Positions 14,618 through 21,904 of a stretch of 26,543 nucleotides of DNA are shown here, in pieces. A program made the translations under genes and the position numbers. Where the stretch lies: NCBI GenBank assembly GCA_011390385.1, contig JAABSN010000025.1, positions 1 through 26,543 of the forward strand. The letters are read 5' to 3'. This stretch comes from Thioalkalivibrio nitratireducens (GTDB lineage: Bacteria > Pseudomonadota > Gammaproteobacteria > Ectothiorhodospirales > Ectothiorhodospiraceae). The notes below the pieces were generated by a model. It saw only the letters and a list, made by a program, of their open reading frames with translations, did no database searches and was not told the origin of the DNA. Positions within the stretch are counted from its first letter, which is position 1; the number at the start of each line of letters is the position of its first letter.

Positions 14618-15160
14618 TCACTCGCACACGCCTCCCTTGCCGGGGTGATCCCGTTTTCGCTTGATCCGACGTTCAGGAGCATAGTTCTCAAGGACGTATT
14701 GTTCGACCCAGGAGTACAGGACTGGTGGGAGGGCAGCACTGTAAACGATCTGGTCTCCTCCCGACTCGTAGGCATCGGCCTCATCGTAACTGAGCGACAC
14801 GAGAAACGGTTCCGGCGCGCCATCGGCGCCGGAATGGGCGATTACGAAGATCTTCGGCTCGGGTGACAGCAGATTGTGATAGTAACTCTCGAGTTCGTCC
14901 CGGTGCAGACGAGCCCGGAAACCCGACCAGAGATACTGCTCGCCGTCATCCGATTGCCGGATACAGCGACGGCCGTCGCCCGCGGCGGGCTCGGCTTCGA
15001 GCACCACCCCGAGCAGATGCCAGCTCTCACGCAGCCAGCGTGAATCGGGCCGATCGCGGCGTTCCATCAATACCCCGACCCTGAAGCTGTCAGGCAATGT
15101 GGTATCGGGGGCCGATGACGCGGCCAGCCCGAGGTTGGGGTCTGATTTCGATTCATCCAT
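14618..15160 (-). CDS. DUF3305 protein, first gene of the formate dehydrogenase operon
   Basis: This encodes 180 residues. The DUF3305 core begins at FRVGVLMERRDRPDSRWLRESWHLLGVV, continues with the LHRDELESYYHNLLSPEPKIFV segment, and ends with VVLYSWVEQYVLENY-like sequence. It is soluble, with no signal peptide. The function is unknown and always linked to FDH3-type enzymes. I choose the ATG at 15160; the reading frame stays open 58 codons upstream, but that part looks non-coding and contains an 18-nt near-repeat just before the start. The ribosome binding site is weak. The promoter should lie in the 640-nt divergent region shared with fdhD. Confidence 0.88.
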   Translation of the reverse strand: MDESKSDPNLGLAASSAPDTTLPDSFRVGVLMERRDRPDSRWLRESWHLLGVVLEAEPAAGDGRRCIRQSDDGEQYLWSGFRARLHRDELESYYHNLLSPEPKIFVIAHSGADGAPEPFLVSLSYDEADAYESGGDQIVYSAALPPVLYSWVEQYVLENYAPERRIKRKRDHPGKGGVCE

Positions 15161-15318
15161 GTGGGGCTCGTCGTGTATGTGGGGCTCATCGTGATCCGTG
15201 GTTTTCCCTGCTCCGCGTGGCAGCGCACGCAAGACGCGTACCACGCGGAACACCGCTTCGCCCGGACTGAACCAGCAGGCGCAGATTGCTAGCGACCCCC
15301 TGGTTTTCGCTGCCAAAG

Positions 15319-15354
15319 GGACATTCTGACACATCGATATGCGACATTATGTCC
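15319..15354. promoter_or_regulatory. 36-bp dyad, candidate operator of the formate dehydrogenase operon
   Basis: The ends GGACAT (15319-15324) and ATGTCC (15349-15354) are exact inverted copies, centred on ATCGATAT. The 14-nt arms match at 10 of 14 positions. The right arm holds its own palindrome GACATTATGTC (15343-15353), and GACATTNTG is directly repeated 23 bp apart. It lies 160-195 nt upstream of the DUF3305 start. The right arm recurs at 12204-12217. Confidence 0.5.
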
Positions 15355-15397
15355 TGCCTGACAGCCTTCAGGTTGCCCGTTTTGACGGGAAAGGACC

Positions 15398-15505
15398 CGT
15401 AGGGTGCCGTAAGGCGAAGCCGAACCGCACCGATACCACGCAGGCCTGGCCCCCAGGCCCCGGGCCTCGAACGGCGCAATTCGCTGCGCTCATTGGCACC
15501 CTACG
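15398..15505 (+). repeat. Intergenic repeat, copy C (108 bp)
   Basis: It begins CGTAGGGTGCCGTAAGG and ends GGCACCCTACG, with perfect inverted ends (CGTAGGGTGCC / GGCACCCTACG). The interior holds GCCGAACCGCACCG and GGCGCAATTCGCTGCGCTCA. Copies C and D are nearly identical and stand in tandem, so one probably arose by local duplication. Confidence 0.92.
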
Positions 15506-15560
15506 CCTTTCATGACCCGGGTGGCCGCCGGCGCCATGGCAGTTGGCACGAAAGAACCCG

Positions 15561-15668
15561 CGTAGGGTGCCGTGAGGCGAAGCCGAACCGCACCGCTACC
15601 ATGCCGGCCTGCCCCCCAGGCCCCGGGCCTCGAACGGCGCAATTCGCTGCGCTCATTGGCACCCTACG
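15561..15668 (+). repeat. Intergenic repeat, copy D (108 bp)
   Basis: It has the same length, ends and orientation as copy C, and starts 163 bp after the start of C. The inner half CCCCGGGCCTCGAACGGCGC is identical to C. Together C and D fill most of the gap before fdhD. Confidence 0.92.
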
Positions 15669-15799
15669 CCTGAAGCTTTTATGGTTCGGGGTGCCGTGCA
15701 TGGCCATGAAAGCAACCGCGGCCGGCAAGGGAATGGATCTTGCATTGCGCCCTCCGAACGGACGTTCTCCATCCAGTCAGACCAGGAAATCCCTACACA

Positions 15800-16696
15800 A
15801 TGAATTCAGCTGCAGAAAACACCCGCTACCGGCCCGTGATGACGGCTGCGGGTCTGTCACCATCGCACCCGGTCGAGGTGGTGGATGAATATGGACTGCC
15901 ACGCGACGTGCATGTCGCCGGCGAACGCCCCCTGACCCTTTACGTGGATCGGCGCGAGATCGTCACTCTGATGACGCTGGGCAGCGCGCCCGAACTTTTG
16001 GTCCTGGGCTATATCCGCAACCAGGGATTCCTGCAGTCGCTGGACTCCATTCGTTCGGTTCAGATCGACTGGGAGACGGACTCGGCCGCGGTCAGAACAC
16101 TGGATGGCGTCGAGGACTGGGAGGAGAAACTCGCTCACCGGACTGTGACCACAGGCTGCGGGCAAGGCACCGTCTTCGGCAACCTGATGGAAAAACTCGA
16201 CGAGATCCGGCTGCCGGCGGTGACACTGAGGCAGTCGGAAATCTACCGCACGCTGCAACGCGTCAACGAGTACAACGAGGTTTACCGTCGTGCGGGGGCC
16301 GTCCACGGCTGCGCGCTTTGCCACGGAGACGAGATCGAGATCTTCGTCGAGGATGTCGGTCGACACAACGCCGCGGATGCCATCTCCGGACACATGTGGC
16401 TCGAAGGCCTGTCGGGCGAAGGCAGGATCTTCTACACCACCGGCAGGCTGACCAGCGAAATGGTGATCAAGGTCGCCCTGATGGGCATCCCGATTCTGGT
16501 ATCCCGTTCCGGCGTCACCTCGCAGGGGATGGACCTTGCACGCCGCGTGGGAGTGACCCTGATTGCACGTGCGAAGGGCCGGCACTTCCTTGTCTATCAC
16601 GGCACGGAGAATGTGCTCTTCGACGCCATTCCGGAAGCCCGGCCGGAAATGCGGAAGGGGACACCGCGCCGCGCGACGGCGGATGATGCGGAATAA
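15800..16696 (+). CDS. fdhD: Formate dehydrogenase accessory sulfurtransferase FdhD
   Basis: This 298-residue cytoplasmic protein passes sulfur from a cysteine desulfurase to the molybdenum cofactor, without which formate dehydrogenase is inactive. Family landmarks are present: RPLTLYVDRREIVTLMTLGSAPE, the EDVGRHNAAD motif at 184-193 and TTGRLTSEMVIKVA at 213-226. The cysteine loop differs from E. coli (two cysteines, C-x-x-C): here it is TTGCGQGT with a single Cys120, while another pair, Cys171 and Cys174, occurs in VHGCALCHGD. The ATG at 15800 is preferred over a TTG at 15740 because it fits the family start, although its AGGA is rather far (about 12 nt). The next gene starts 4 nt after its stop. 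Confidence 0.93.
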   Translation: MNSAAENTRYRPVMTAAGLSPSHPVEVVDEYGLPRDVHVAGERPLTLYVDRREIVTLMTLGSAPELLVLGYIRNQGFLQSLDSIRSVQIDWETDSAAVRTLDGVEDWEEKLAHRTVTTGCGQGTVFGNLMEKLDEIRLPAVTLRQSEIYRTLQRVNEYNEVYRRAGAVHGCALCHGDEIEIFVEDVGRHNAADAISGHMWLEGLSGEGRIFYTTGRLTSEMVIKVALMGIPILVSRSGVTSQGMDLARRVGVTLIARAKGRHFLVYHGTENVLFDAIPEARPEMRKGTPRRATADDAE

Positions 16697-16699
16697 GCC

Positions 16700-17608
16700 A
16701 TGAATGCAGCTGCAGAGTCACCCCGCTTCCTCAACGTCAGGCAGGTCGCGGAGTATCTGAACCTCCACGAAAAAAAGGTCTATTCGCTGGTCAGCGAAGG
16801 CAAGATTCCCGGCACCAAGATTACCGGCAAATGGTTGTTCCCGCGCGAGCTGGTGGACAAGTGGATGCTGGAATCCAGCCATGGCGGACTGCTGAGCGAC
16901 CGACTGATCGTTGCCGGCAGCGACGACCCGCTGCTGCATCGTCTGGTACCCAGACTTGCCGATCGAATACGGTCCAGGGCGCTGGTCAGTTTCACACCGA
17001 TCGTGACCCGGCTGGGCCTCGAACTCCTGCAGAACCACCGGGTGGATGCATGCTGTATCCACTGGGGTCCGGTGGCGGAGAGCCCGCTGCGCCACCCGGC
17101 GCTGATCCGCTCGTTTCCCCAGCACAGGCAGTGGATCATCGTCCGCGCTTTTCACCGGGAACAGGGGTTGATCCTGACTCAGCAGGTGGCCAGCAAATAT
17201 GAATCGCTACAGGAGCTGGTCGATGCGCACCTGCGCTGGGTGATGCGACAGCAGGGTTCCGGGACCCAGCGCTTCCTTCGCGAGACCCTCGGCCATGGCG
17301 CCGACGACCCGAGCAAGGTCAATACCGTGGCCGTTGCCCACTCGGAACGCGAATCGGCCGCCCTGGTCGCGATGGACGACGCCGACATCACCCCGGGCAC
17401 GCGTGCGGCCGCCCGGGAATTCGGTCTCGCCTTCTTCCCCATCGGCTGGGAAGCCTTCGATTTCGTACTGAACCGTTCGATCTACTTCCGCACCCTGTTC
17501 CGGGAACTGCTGGCACAGATCCAGTCCGGCGAGTCGCGCCGGGAGGCGGACCGCCTGCAGGGCTACGACCTCGCCGAGTCCGGGCGCATGCTTTGGTCCG
17601 GGGATTGA
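16700..17608 (+). CDS. One-component regulator: excisionase-type HTH fused to a PBP-like ligand domain
   Basis: This encodes 302 residues. Residues 9-58 form an excisionase/MerR-like helix-turn-helix (FLNVRQVAEYLNLHEKKVYSLVSEGKIPGTKITGKWLFPRELVDKW, shown here only by its key blocks at 10-55). Residues 65-290 resemble the substrate-binding-protein-like domain found behind such HTHs and in MoeA-linked regulators, with SGTQRFLRETL and a late FGLAFFPIGWEAFDFVL strand. That domain binds small oxyanions or similar ligands in related proteins, so sensing molybdate, tungstate or another ligand relevant to formate dehydrogenase is an inference. It lies 4 nt after fdhD in the same operon, next to the operon control region, and is the best candidate regulator. 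Confidence 0.88.
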   Translation: MNAAAESPRFLNVRQVAEYLNLHEKKVYSLVSEGKIPGTKITGKWLFPRELVDKWMLESSHGGLLSDRLIVAGSDDPLLHRLVPRLADRIRSRALVSFTPIVTRLGLELLQNHRVDACCIHWGPVAESPLRHPALIRSFPQHRQWIIVRAFHREQGLILTQQVASKYESLQELVDAHLRWVMRQQGSGTQRFLRETLGHGADDPSKVNTVAVAHSERESAALVAMDDADITPGTRAAAREFGLAFFPIGWEAFDFVLNRSIYFRTLFRELLAQIQSGESRREADRLQGYDLAESGRMLWSGD

Positions 17609-17774
17609 GCACACGCGCATCGCAGAGGATCCCGAACCGGGTACCCCGGCTGATCGCCACCACTTTCAGGGCAGAGCCACGGATCTCCCGTTCGACAACC
17701 ACGCGGGATTGCGTGCCGTCGCGGTCCGTGGTTTCGCTGCCTGGAGAAGTGCAGACACCCTCACCAGCAGGCCT

Positions 17775-18182
17775 TCAGTAGGTCAGCTTTGGCTCCAGAG
17801 TTTCCGCCTGCTTGACCCATTTGGTGACCTGGGAAAGTTTGGGCGGCGACCGCACCAGTTTCTTTTCCTCGTTGATCTCAAGCATGCGCTTGGTGAGATT
17901 CGCTGGATTGCGGCGGCGAAGCTGCTTTACGGTATTGCAGTTGGCGGCTTCGAGCAGCTCCGAGTATTCCTCGCCGACGCCGGAAATCCGCATCAGGTCG
18001 GCCATGTTCACCCACTTGAGCAACCGAACCGCGCTGACCCCACATTGTTCAGCCACTTTCTGACGTCCACGCGCGGACGCCGCCTGCGCCAGGAGATCCT
18101 CGGTGGTCTTGATACCGGCCTGTACAAGCTTTGCGGCGCTCGCCTTGCCGATACCCTCGATTTCCTCGATCTTGTGTTTCAT
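17775..18182 (-). CDS. DUF4332 helix-hairpin-helix protein
   Basis: This encodes 135 residues. It begins MKHKIEEIEGIGKASAAKL, a helix-hairpin-helix unit. A second HhH-like unit, LMRISGVGEEYSELLEAANC, follows at about 65-85, and then RRRNPANLTKRMLEINEEKKLV. This is the DUF4332 pattern. Paired HhH units usually contact DNA without sequence specificity, but no function has been shown for this family to my knowledge. The ATG at 18182 is chosen with GGAGG about 7 nt upstream; a longer frame to 18248 has no such site. It lies downstream of phoU, separated by 209 nt with two hairpins, and is probably transcribed independently. Confidence 0.88.
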   Translation of the reverse strand: MKHKIEEIEGIGKASAAKLVQAGIKTTEDLLAQAASARGRQKVAEQCGVSAVRLLKWVNMADLMRISGVGEEYSELLEAANCNTVKQLRRRNPANLTKRMLEINEEKKLVRSPPKLSQVTKWVKQAETLEPKLTY

Positions 18183-18277
18183 GCTCACATCCTCCGCTTG
18201 CACGCAACGTGCATAACGAAGAATCTTATGGAGTCGGCCTGATTGCAAGCCTTTTGCAAAATGCCCGCAAAAGCGAA

Positions 18278-18343
18278 GTGCCAGGGGTAGCTCACCGTTA
18301 CAAAGCGTTGAGCGAAGTTCTAGCTTCGGTCGACCCTTGGCAC
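18278..18343. repeat. Nested inverted repeat between phoU and the DUF4332 gene
   Basis: GTGCCAGGGGT (18278-18288) pairs with ACCCTTGGCAC (18333-18343) at 10 of 11 positions. Inside, GAGCGAAG (18310-18317) pairs with CTTCGGTC (18324-18331) at 7 of 8. The whole could fold into one branched hairpin. It may be a single copy of a REP-like element, or a regulatory structure in the leader of the DUF4332 gene. No second copy was seen in the window. Confidence 0.5.
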
Positions 18344-18370
18344 CTTTCCGGGAACGCGAACCGTCAGGCG

Positions 18371-18386
18371 ACCGGGATGTCCCGGT
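18371..18386 (-). terminator. Hairpin just after phoU
   Basis: ACCGGG (18371-18376) pairs with CCCGGT (18381-18386) around a 4-nt loop, with one further possible pair inside. It begins 6 nt after the phoU stop codon. The sequence that follows on the minus strand is not T-rich, so termination by this hairpin alone is uncertain. Confidence 0.45.
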
Positions 18387-18391
18387 ACCAT

Positions 18392-19120
18392 CTATTGGGC
18401 CTCGCTACCCGTGACGATCGCTTCCATTTCCTTCAGGTCGATATGCCGGACATCGCGGCCCTTGACCAGATAGATCGTGTATTCGCACATGTTGCGGGCA
18501 TGGTCGCCGACACGCTCCAGCGCGCGCGCCGCATAGGTGATATCCAGCATCCGCCCGATGTTGCGTGAGTCCTCCATCATGAAGGTCACGTTCTGGCGCA
18601 TGATGGCCTCGTGATCACTGTCGATCGCAAAATCCTGACGGACCACGGACACCGCGGCGTTGGCGTCCATGCGTGCGAAGACATCGAGGGCATCGCGCAG
18701 CATGGTGATGACGCGATTGCCCATGGTCTCGATATCGCGGAACAGCTGCTTGCGCGGACGGTCCCCTTCGGCCTGGCGCAGCGCCATGCGCGCAATCGCG
18801 TCGGCGAGATCACCGATCCGCTCCAGGTCCGTGATCGTCTTGATCACCGCAACGATCAGACGCAGATCCATTGCCGCCGGTTGGCGCCGCGCGAGGATCT
18901 CGACGCAGCGTTCATCAATGCTGACCTCGAAACTGTTGACGCGGGTATCGTTTTCGCTGACTTCCTTTGCAGTCTGGGTATCACCTTCGATGAAGGCCTG
19001 CAGTGCATTGGTGAGTTGCGACTCGACCAGACCGCCCATCGCCAGCACCCGGTTGACGACTTCCTCCAGCTCCGAATCATAGCGATGCGAGTAATGACCG
19101 CCGATGCGCTTGTTTTCCAT
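18392..19120 (-). CDS. phoU: Phosphate signalling protein PhoU
   Basis: This 242-residue all-helical cytoplasmic protein has two PhoU repeats. Each has a metal-binding E/D-x-x-x-D pattern: TITDLERIGDLADAIA at about 95-110 and AARALERVGDHARNMCEY near 200. PhoU links the Pst transporter to the PhoR kinase and keeps the Pho regulon off when phosphate is plentiful. It is the last gene of the pst operon, 206 nt after pstB, a gap that holds repeat copy E. The phoB-phoR genes that often lie nearby are not in this window. Confidence 0.96.
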   Translation of the reverse strand: MENKRIGGHYSHRYDSELEEVVNRVLAMGGLVESQLTNALQAFIEGDTQTAKEVSENDTRVNSFEVSIDERCVEILARRQPAAMDLRLIVAVIKTITDLERIGDLADAIARMALRQAEGDRPRKQLFRDIETMGNRVITMLRDALDVFARMDANAAVSVVRQDFAIDSDHEAIMRQNVTFMMEDSRNIGRMLDITYAARALERVGDHARNMCEYTIYLVKGRDVRHIDLKEMEAIVTGSEAQ

Positions 19121-19162
19121 CCCAACCTCTCGTAGTCGTCAGTAGTAACGTGAAAACCATTC

Positions 19163-19270
19163 CGTAGGGTGCCGTGAGGCGGGAGCCGAACCGCACCGTT
19201 ACCACGCCGGCCCTGGCTAAAACTCCGGGCCTTGAACGGCGCAATTCGCTTCGCTCATTGGCACCCTACG
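19163..19270 (+). repeat. Intergenic repeat, copy E (108 bp)
   Basis: It begins CGTAGGGTGCCGTGAGGCGG and ends GGCACCCTACG, with perfect inverted ends, and lies inside the pst operon between pstB and phoU. Its flank AACGTGAAAA is shared with copy B. In the pst mRNA it could form a long hairpin in front of phoU. Confidence 0.92.
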
Positions 19271-19326
19271 TCATTCATAATCAGAAGCATGCGCCGCGTA
19301 CGACCTTGGGGCGGAAGCGCGCCGGG

Positions 19327-20166
19327 TCAGCCGTAGCGTCCGGTGATGTAATCCTCGGTGGCCTTCTCGCGCGGGTTGGTAAACAGGTGCATCGTATCGG
19401 CGTATTCGATCATTTCGCCCAAATACATGTAGGCGGTGTAATCCGATACGCGCGCCGCCTGCTGCATATTGTGGGTCACGATCAGGATGGTGTACTTCTC
19501 TTTCAGTTCCTCGATCAGTTCCTCGATCTTGGCGGTCGAGATCGGGTCAAGCGCCGAAGTCGGTTCGTCGAGCAGAATGACCTCGGGCTCGATCGCAATC
19601 GCGCGGGCGATCACCAGACGCTGCTGCTGGCCACCCGACAGGCCGAAGGCATTACTCTGGAGTCGATCCTTGACCTCTTCCCAGAGACCGACCGCCTTGA
19701 TCGAGCGCTCCACCACCTCATCGAGCACGCGCTTGTTGTTCACGCCCTGCAGGCGCAGGCCGTAGGCCACATTCTCGTAAATCGTTTTCGGAAAGGGATT
19801 CGGCTTCTGGAACACCATGCCGACCTGGCGCCGCAACTCGGCGACGTCGGTCTTGCGATCGTAGATGTTCGCGCCATGCAGGTTGATCGCACCCTCGATC
19901 CGGCAGGAATCGACCAGGTCGTTCATGCGGTTGAAACAGCGAAGGAGCGTGGACTTGCCGCAGCCAGAGGGACCAATGAACGCGGTGACACGCTTCTTCG
20001 GAATCTCCATGGTGATGCTCTTCAACGCCTGCGTATCACCGTAGTAGAGGTCCAGGTTCTCGACCGAGATCGCGATTTCCTCGTCCGCCAGTGAGCGGAT
20101 CGTACGGGTGCTGCCCTCGAACAGACCGGCACTCATGCTGGACGCTGCTGGGTTCCTCTGGCTCAT
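19327..20166 (-). CDS. pstB: Phosphate ABC transporter ATP-binding protein PstB
   Basis: This 279-residue ATPase drives PstA-PstC. All signatures are present: Walker [10 protein letters not shown] (65-73), the Q-loop FQKPNPFP, the ABC signature LSGGQQQR, Walker [13 protein letters not shown] and the switch histidine in VTHNMQQ. I prefer the ATG at 20166 with GGAG 6 nt upstream; an ATG six codons earlier (20184) is possible. The N-terminal 30 residues before [14 protein letters not shown] are an extension seen in gammaproteobacterial PstB. It follows pstA by 55 nt. Confidence 0.97.
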   Translation of the reverse strand: MSQRNPAASSMSAGLFEGSTRTIRSLADEEIAISVENLDLYYGDTQALKSITMEIPKKRVTAFIGPSGCGKSTLLRCFNRMNDLVDSCRIEGAINLHGANIYDRKTDVAELRRQVGMVFQKPNPFPKTIYENVAYGLRLQGVNNKRVLDEVVERSIKAVGLWEEVKDRLQSNAFGLSGGQQQRLVIARAIAIEPEVILLDEPTSALDPISTAKIEELIEELKEKYTILIVTHNMQQAARVSDYTAYMYLGEMIEYADTMHLFTNPREKATEDYITGRYG

Positions 20167-20221
20167 TGGAGTCTCCGATGCCATGACGTAGTTACCTTGG
20201 TATTCAGGGGAAGAACCGAGC

Positions 20222-21877
20222 TTAATCGCTCTCGGCCCGATATTTCTCGCGCAGATGGTTGCGGATGGTGATCGCGGTCAGGTTCAGCACCACGATCAGC
20301 AGCACCAGAATCAGCGCGGTCGCATACACGAGTTGCTCGGCCGCCTCCGCGTGCGGGCTCTGGAAACCGACGTCGTAGATGTGGAAACCCATGTGCATGA
20401 TCTTGCGTTCGAGATGGATGAACGGGAAGTTGCCGTCGATCGGCAGCGTCGGCGCGAGCTTCACCACACCCACAAGCATCAGCGGCGCCACCTCACCCGC
20501 CGCGCGCGCGATGGCCAGGATCAGGCCGGTCATCATCGCCGGCGTTGCCAACGGCACCACCACCTTCCAGAGAGTCTCACCCTTCGTCGCGCCCAATGCC
20601 AGCGAGCCCTCGCGGATGGTCGAGGGAATGCGCGCGAGGCCTTCCTCGGTCGACACGATCACCACCGGAAGCGTCAGCAGGGCCAGCGTCAGGGACGCCC
20701 AGAACAGGCCGGGAGTCCCGAAGGTCGGTGCCGGCAGCGCTTCGGGGTAGAACGCCTGGTCGATCTGCCCCCCCACGAAGTACACGAAGAAACCGAGACC
20801 GAACACGCCGAACACGATCGAAGGCACGCCGGCCAGGTTGTATACCGAGATCCGGATCGTCTTCAGCAACGCCCCCTGCTTCGCGTATTCACGCAGGTAG
20901 ATCGCGGCGAGCACGCCGAACGGCGTGACGATGATCGACATCACCAGCACCATCACCACCGTTCCGAAAATCGCCGGGAAGATCCCGCCCTCGGTATTCG
21001 CCTCGCGCGGGTAGCCGAAGATGAAGCCGAAGAAATCGCTGACGTAGAAACCGACCTTGGCCGGAATCGACATATCGTTGGGCTGCCAGGCCTTGACGAT
21101 GTCGGCGAGCCGGACGGTGACTTCCTGTCCGTCGGCCGCTCGCAGCACGAGACTGTCGCGCGCTGCGTCCTCGTACAACTGGTTGAGGCGTTCCTCGAGT
21201 ACCCGGTACTCCGCCTGCAGGTCGGCCCGGCGCTGTGCAAATTCCGCCTCCAGCTCCGGAGTTTTCGTCCCTCGGAGCTCGGCGCGGCGCTCGTCCAGCC
21301 GTACCCGCTCGATCCGGAAATTGACGTTGCCGATCGCGCCACGCTCGATCCGGCGGATTTCATCAAAGAGGTCGTTGCTGCGTTCCAGACGCTGCTGGAA
21401 CTCGGACCAGAGGTCGTTACCGACCGCCACTGTGGCGTCGTTTTCCAGCAACCGGACCGGCGTGCCGAGGAAATCGCCCCATTCGCGCCGCTCCAGTACG
21501 GCGATGTCCTCCGGGTAGTGCCACTCGCCCATGAAGTCGTCGATGAAGTATCCGAAATCCCGACCGGTGACGTCGCGGTTACCCATCTTGACCAGATGCC
21601 GCACGACGAGTGCCTGGTCTTCCGGAACATCGACACCCGCATCGCGCATCGCCTGACCGGTGAGCGTCTCCGAACGTCGCAGTTCACCGACGACCCGCAC
21701 CGGCGCGTCCGCACCCGGAGCCATGTAGGTGGTTTCGAAGATGCCATGTGGCCAGAAATTGCCGAAGCCGCGCACCAGGATCAACAGCAGCAATCCGAAG
21801 ACCATGATCATGCTGATGGTGACTGCACCCCCATTGAGCCAGATCCATGGGGCGCCGCTTTTCCACCACTGTTTCAT
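20222..21877 (-). CDS. pstA: Phosphate ABC transporter permease PstA, long form
   Basis: This encodes 551 residues, about twice the length of E. coli PstA. The permease core occupies the C-terminal part, from about residue 298, with the coupling motif [21 protein letters not shown] first membrane helix lies at about 18-36. Between them, about 240 periplasmic residues contain a charged, probably coiled-coil stretch (about 155-240). Long PstA proteins of this kind are known in Pseudomonas and related bacteria. The function of the insert is not established; it may pack against the periplasmic domain of PstC. GAGG lies 8 nt before the ATG. Confidence 0.95.
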   Translation of the reverse strand: MKQWWKSGAPWIWLNGGAVTISMIMVFGLLLLILVRGFGNFWPHGIFETTYMAPGADAPVRVVGELRRSETLTGQAMRDAGVDVPEDQALVVRHLVKMGNRDVTGRDFGYFIDDFMGEWHYPEDIAVLERREWGDFLGTPVRLLENDATVAVGNDLWSEFQQRLERSNDLFDEIRRIERGAIGNVNFRIERVRLDERRAELRGTKTPELEAEFAQRRADLQAEYRVLEERLNQLYEDAARDSLVLRAADGQEVTVRLADIVKAWQPNDMSIPAKVGFYVSDFFGFIFGYPREANTEGGIFPAIFGTVVMVLVMSIIVTPFGVLAAIYLREYAKQGALLKTIRISVYNLAGVPSIVFGVFGLGFFVYFVGGQIDQAFYPEALPAPTFGTPGLFWASLTLALLTLPVVIVSTEEGLARIPSTIREGSLALGATKGETLWKVVVPLATPAMMTGLILAIARAAGEVAPLMLVGVVKLAPTLPIDGNFPFIHLERKIMHMGFHIYDVGFQSPHAEAAEQLVYATALILVLLIVVLNLTAITIRNHLREKYRAESD

Positions 21878-21904
21878 CTCGTCGTCCTCGAATCGAATGC
21901 GGGT

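Larger units (their letters stand above)
15161..15799. other. Divergent control region between the formate dehydrogenase operon and fdhD
   Basis: These 639 nt hold, from the left: an 18-nt near-repeat next to the DUF3305 start (15161-15178 and 15179-15196), a 36-bp dyad (15319-15354), and two copies of the ~108-bp repeat in tandem at a 163-bp period (15398 and 15561). A short AGGA lies before fdhD. No gene was seen. Transcription of both units probably starts here. Confidence 0.6.

Noticed and set aside
15398..15668. Tandem repeats C and D as a CRISPR array
   Set aside because: There are only two units, each 108 bp with inverted ends, and no cas genes; this is an intergenic repeat family.
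17677..17731. CCACGGATC / GGTCCGTGG pairing as a terminator between the regulator gene and DUF4332
   Set aside because: The loop is 37 nt and no T-tract follows; pairing by chance is likely in such GC-rich DNA.
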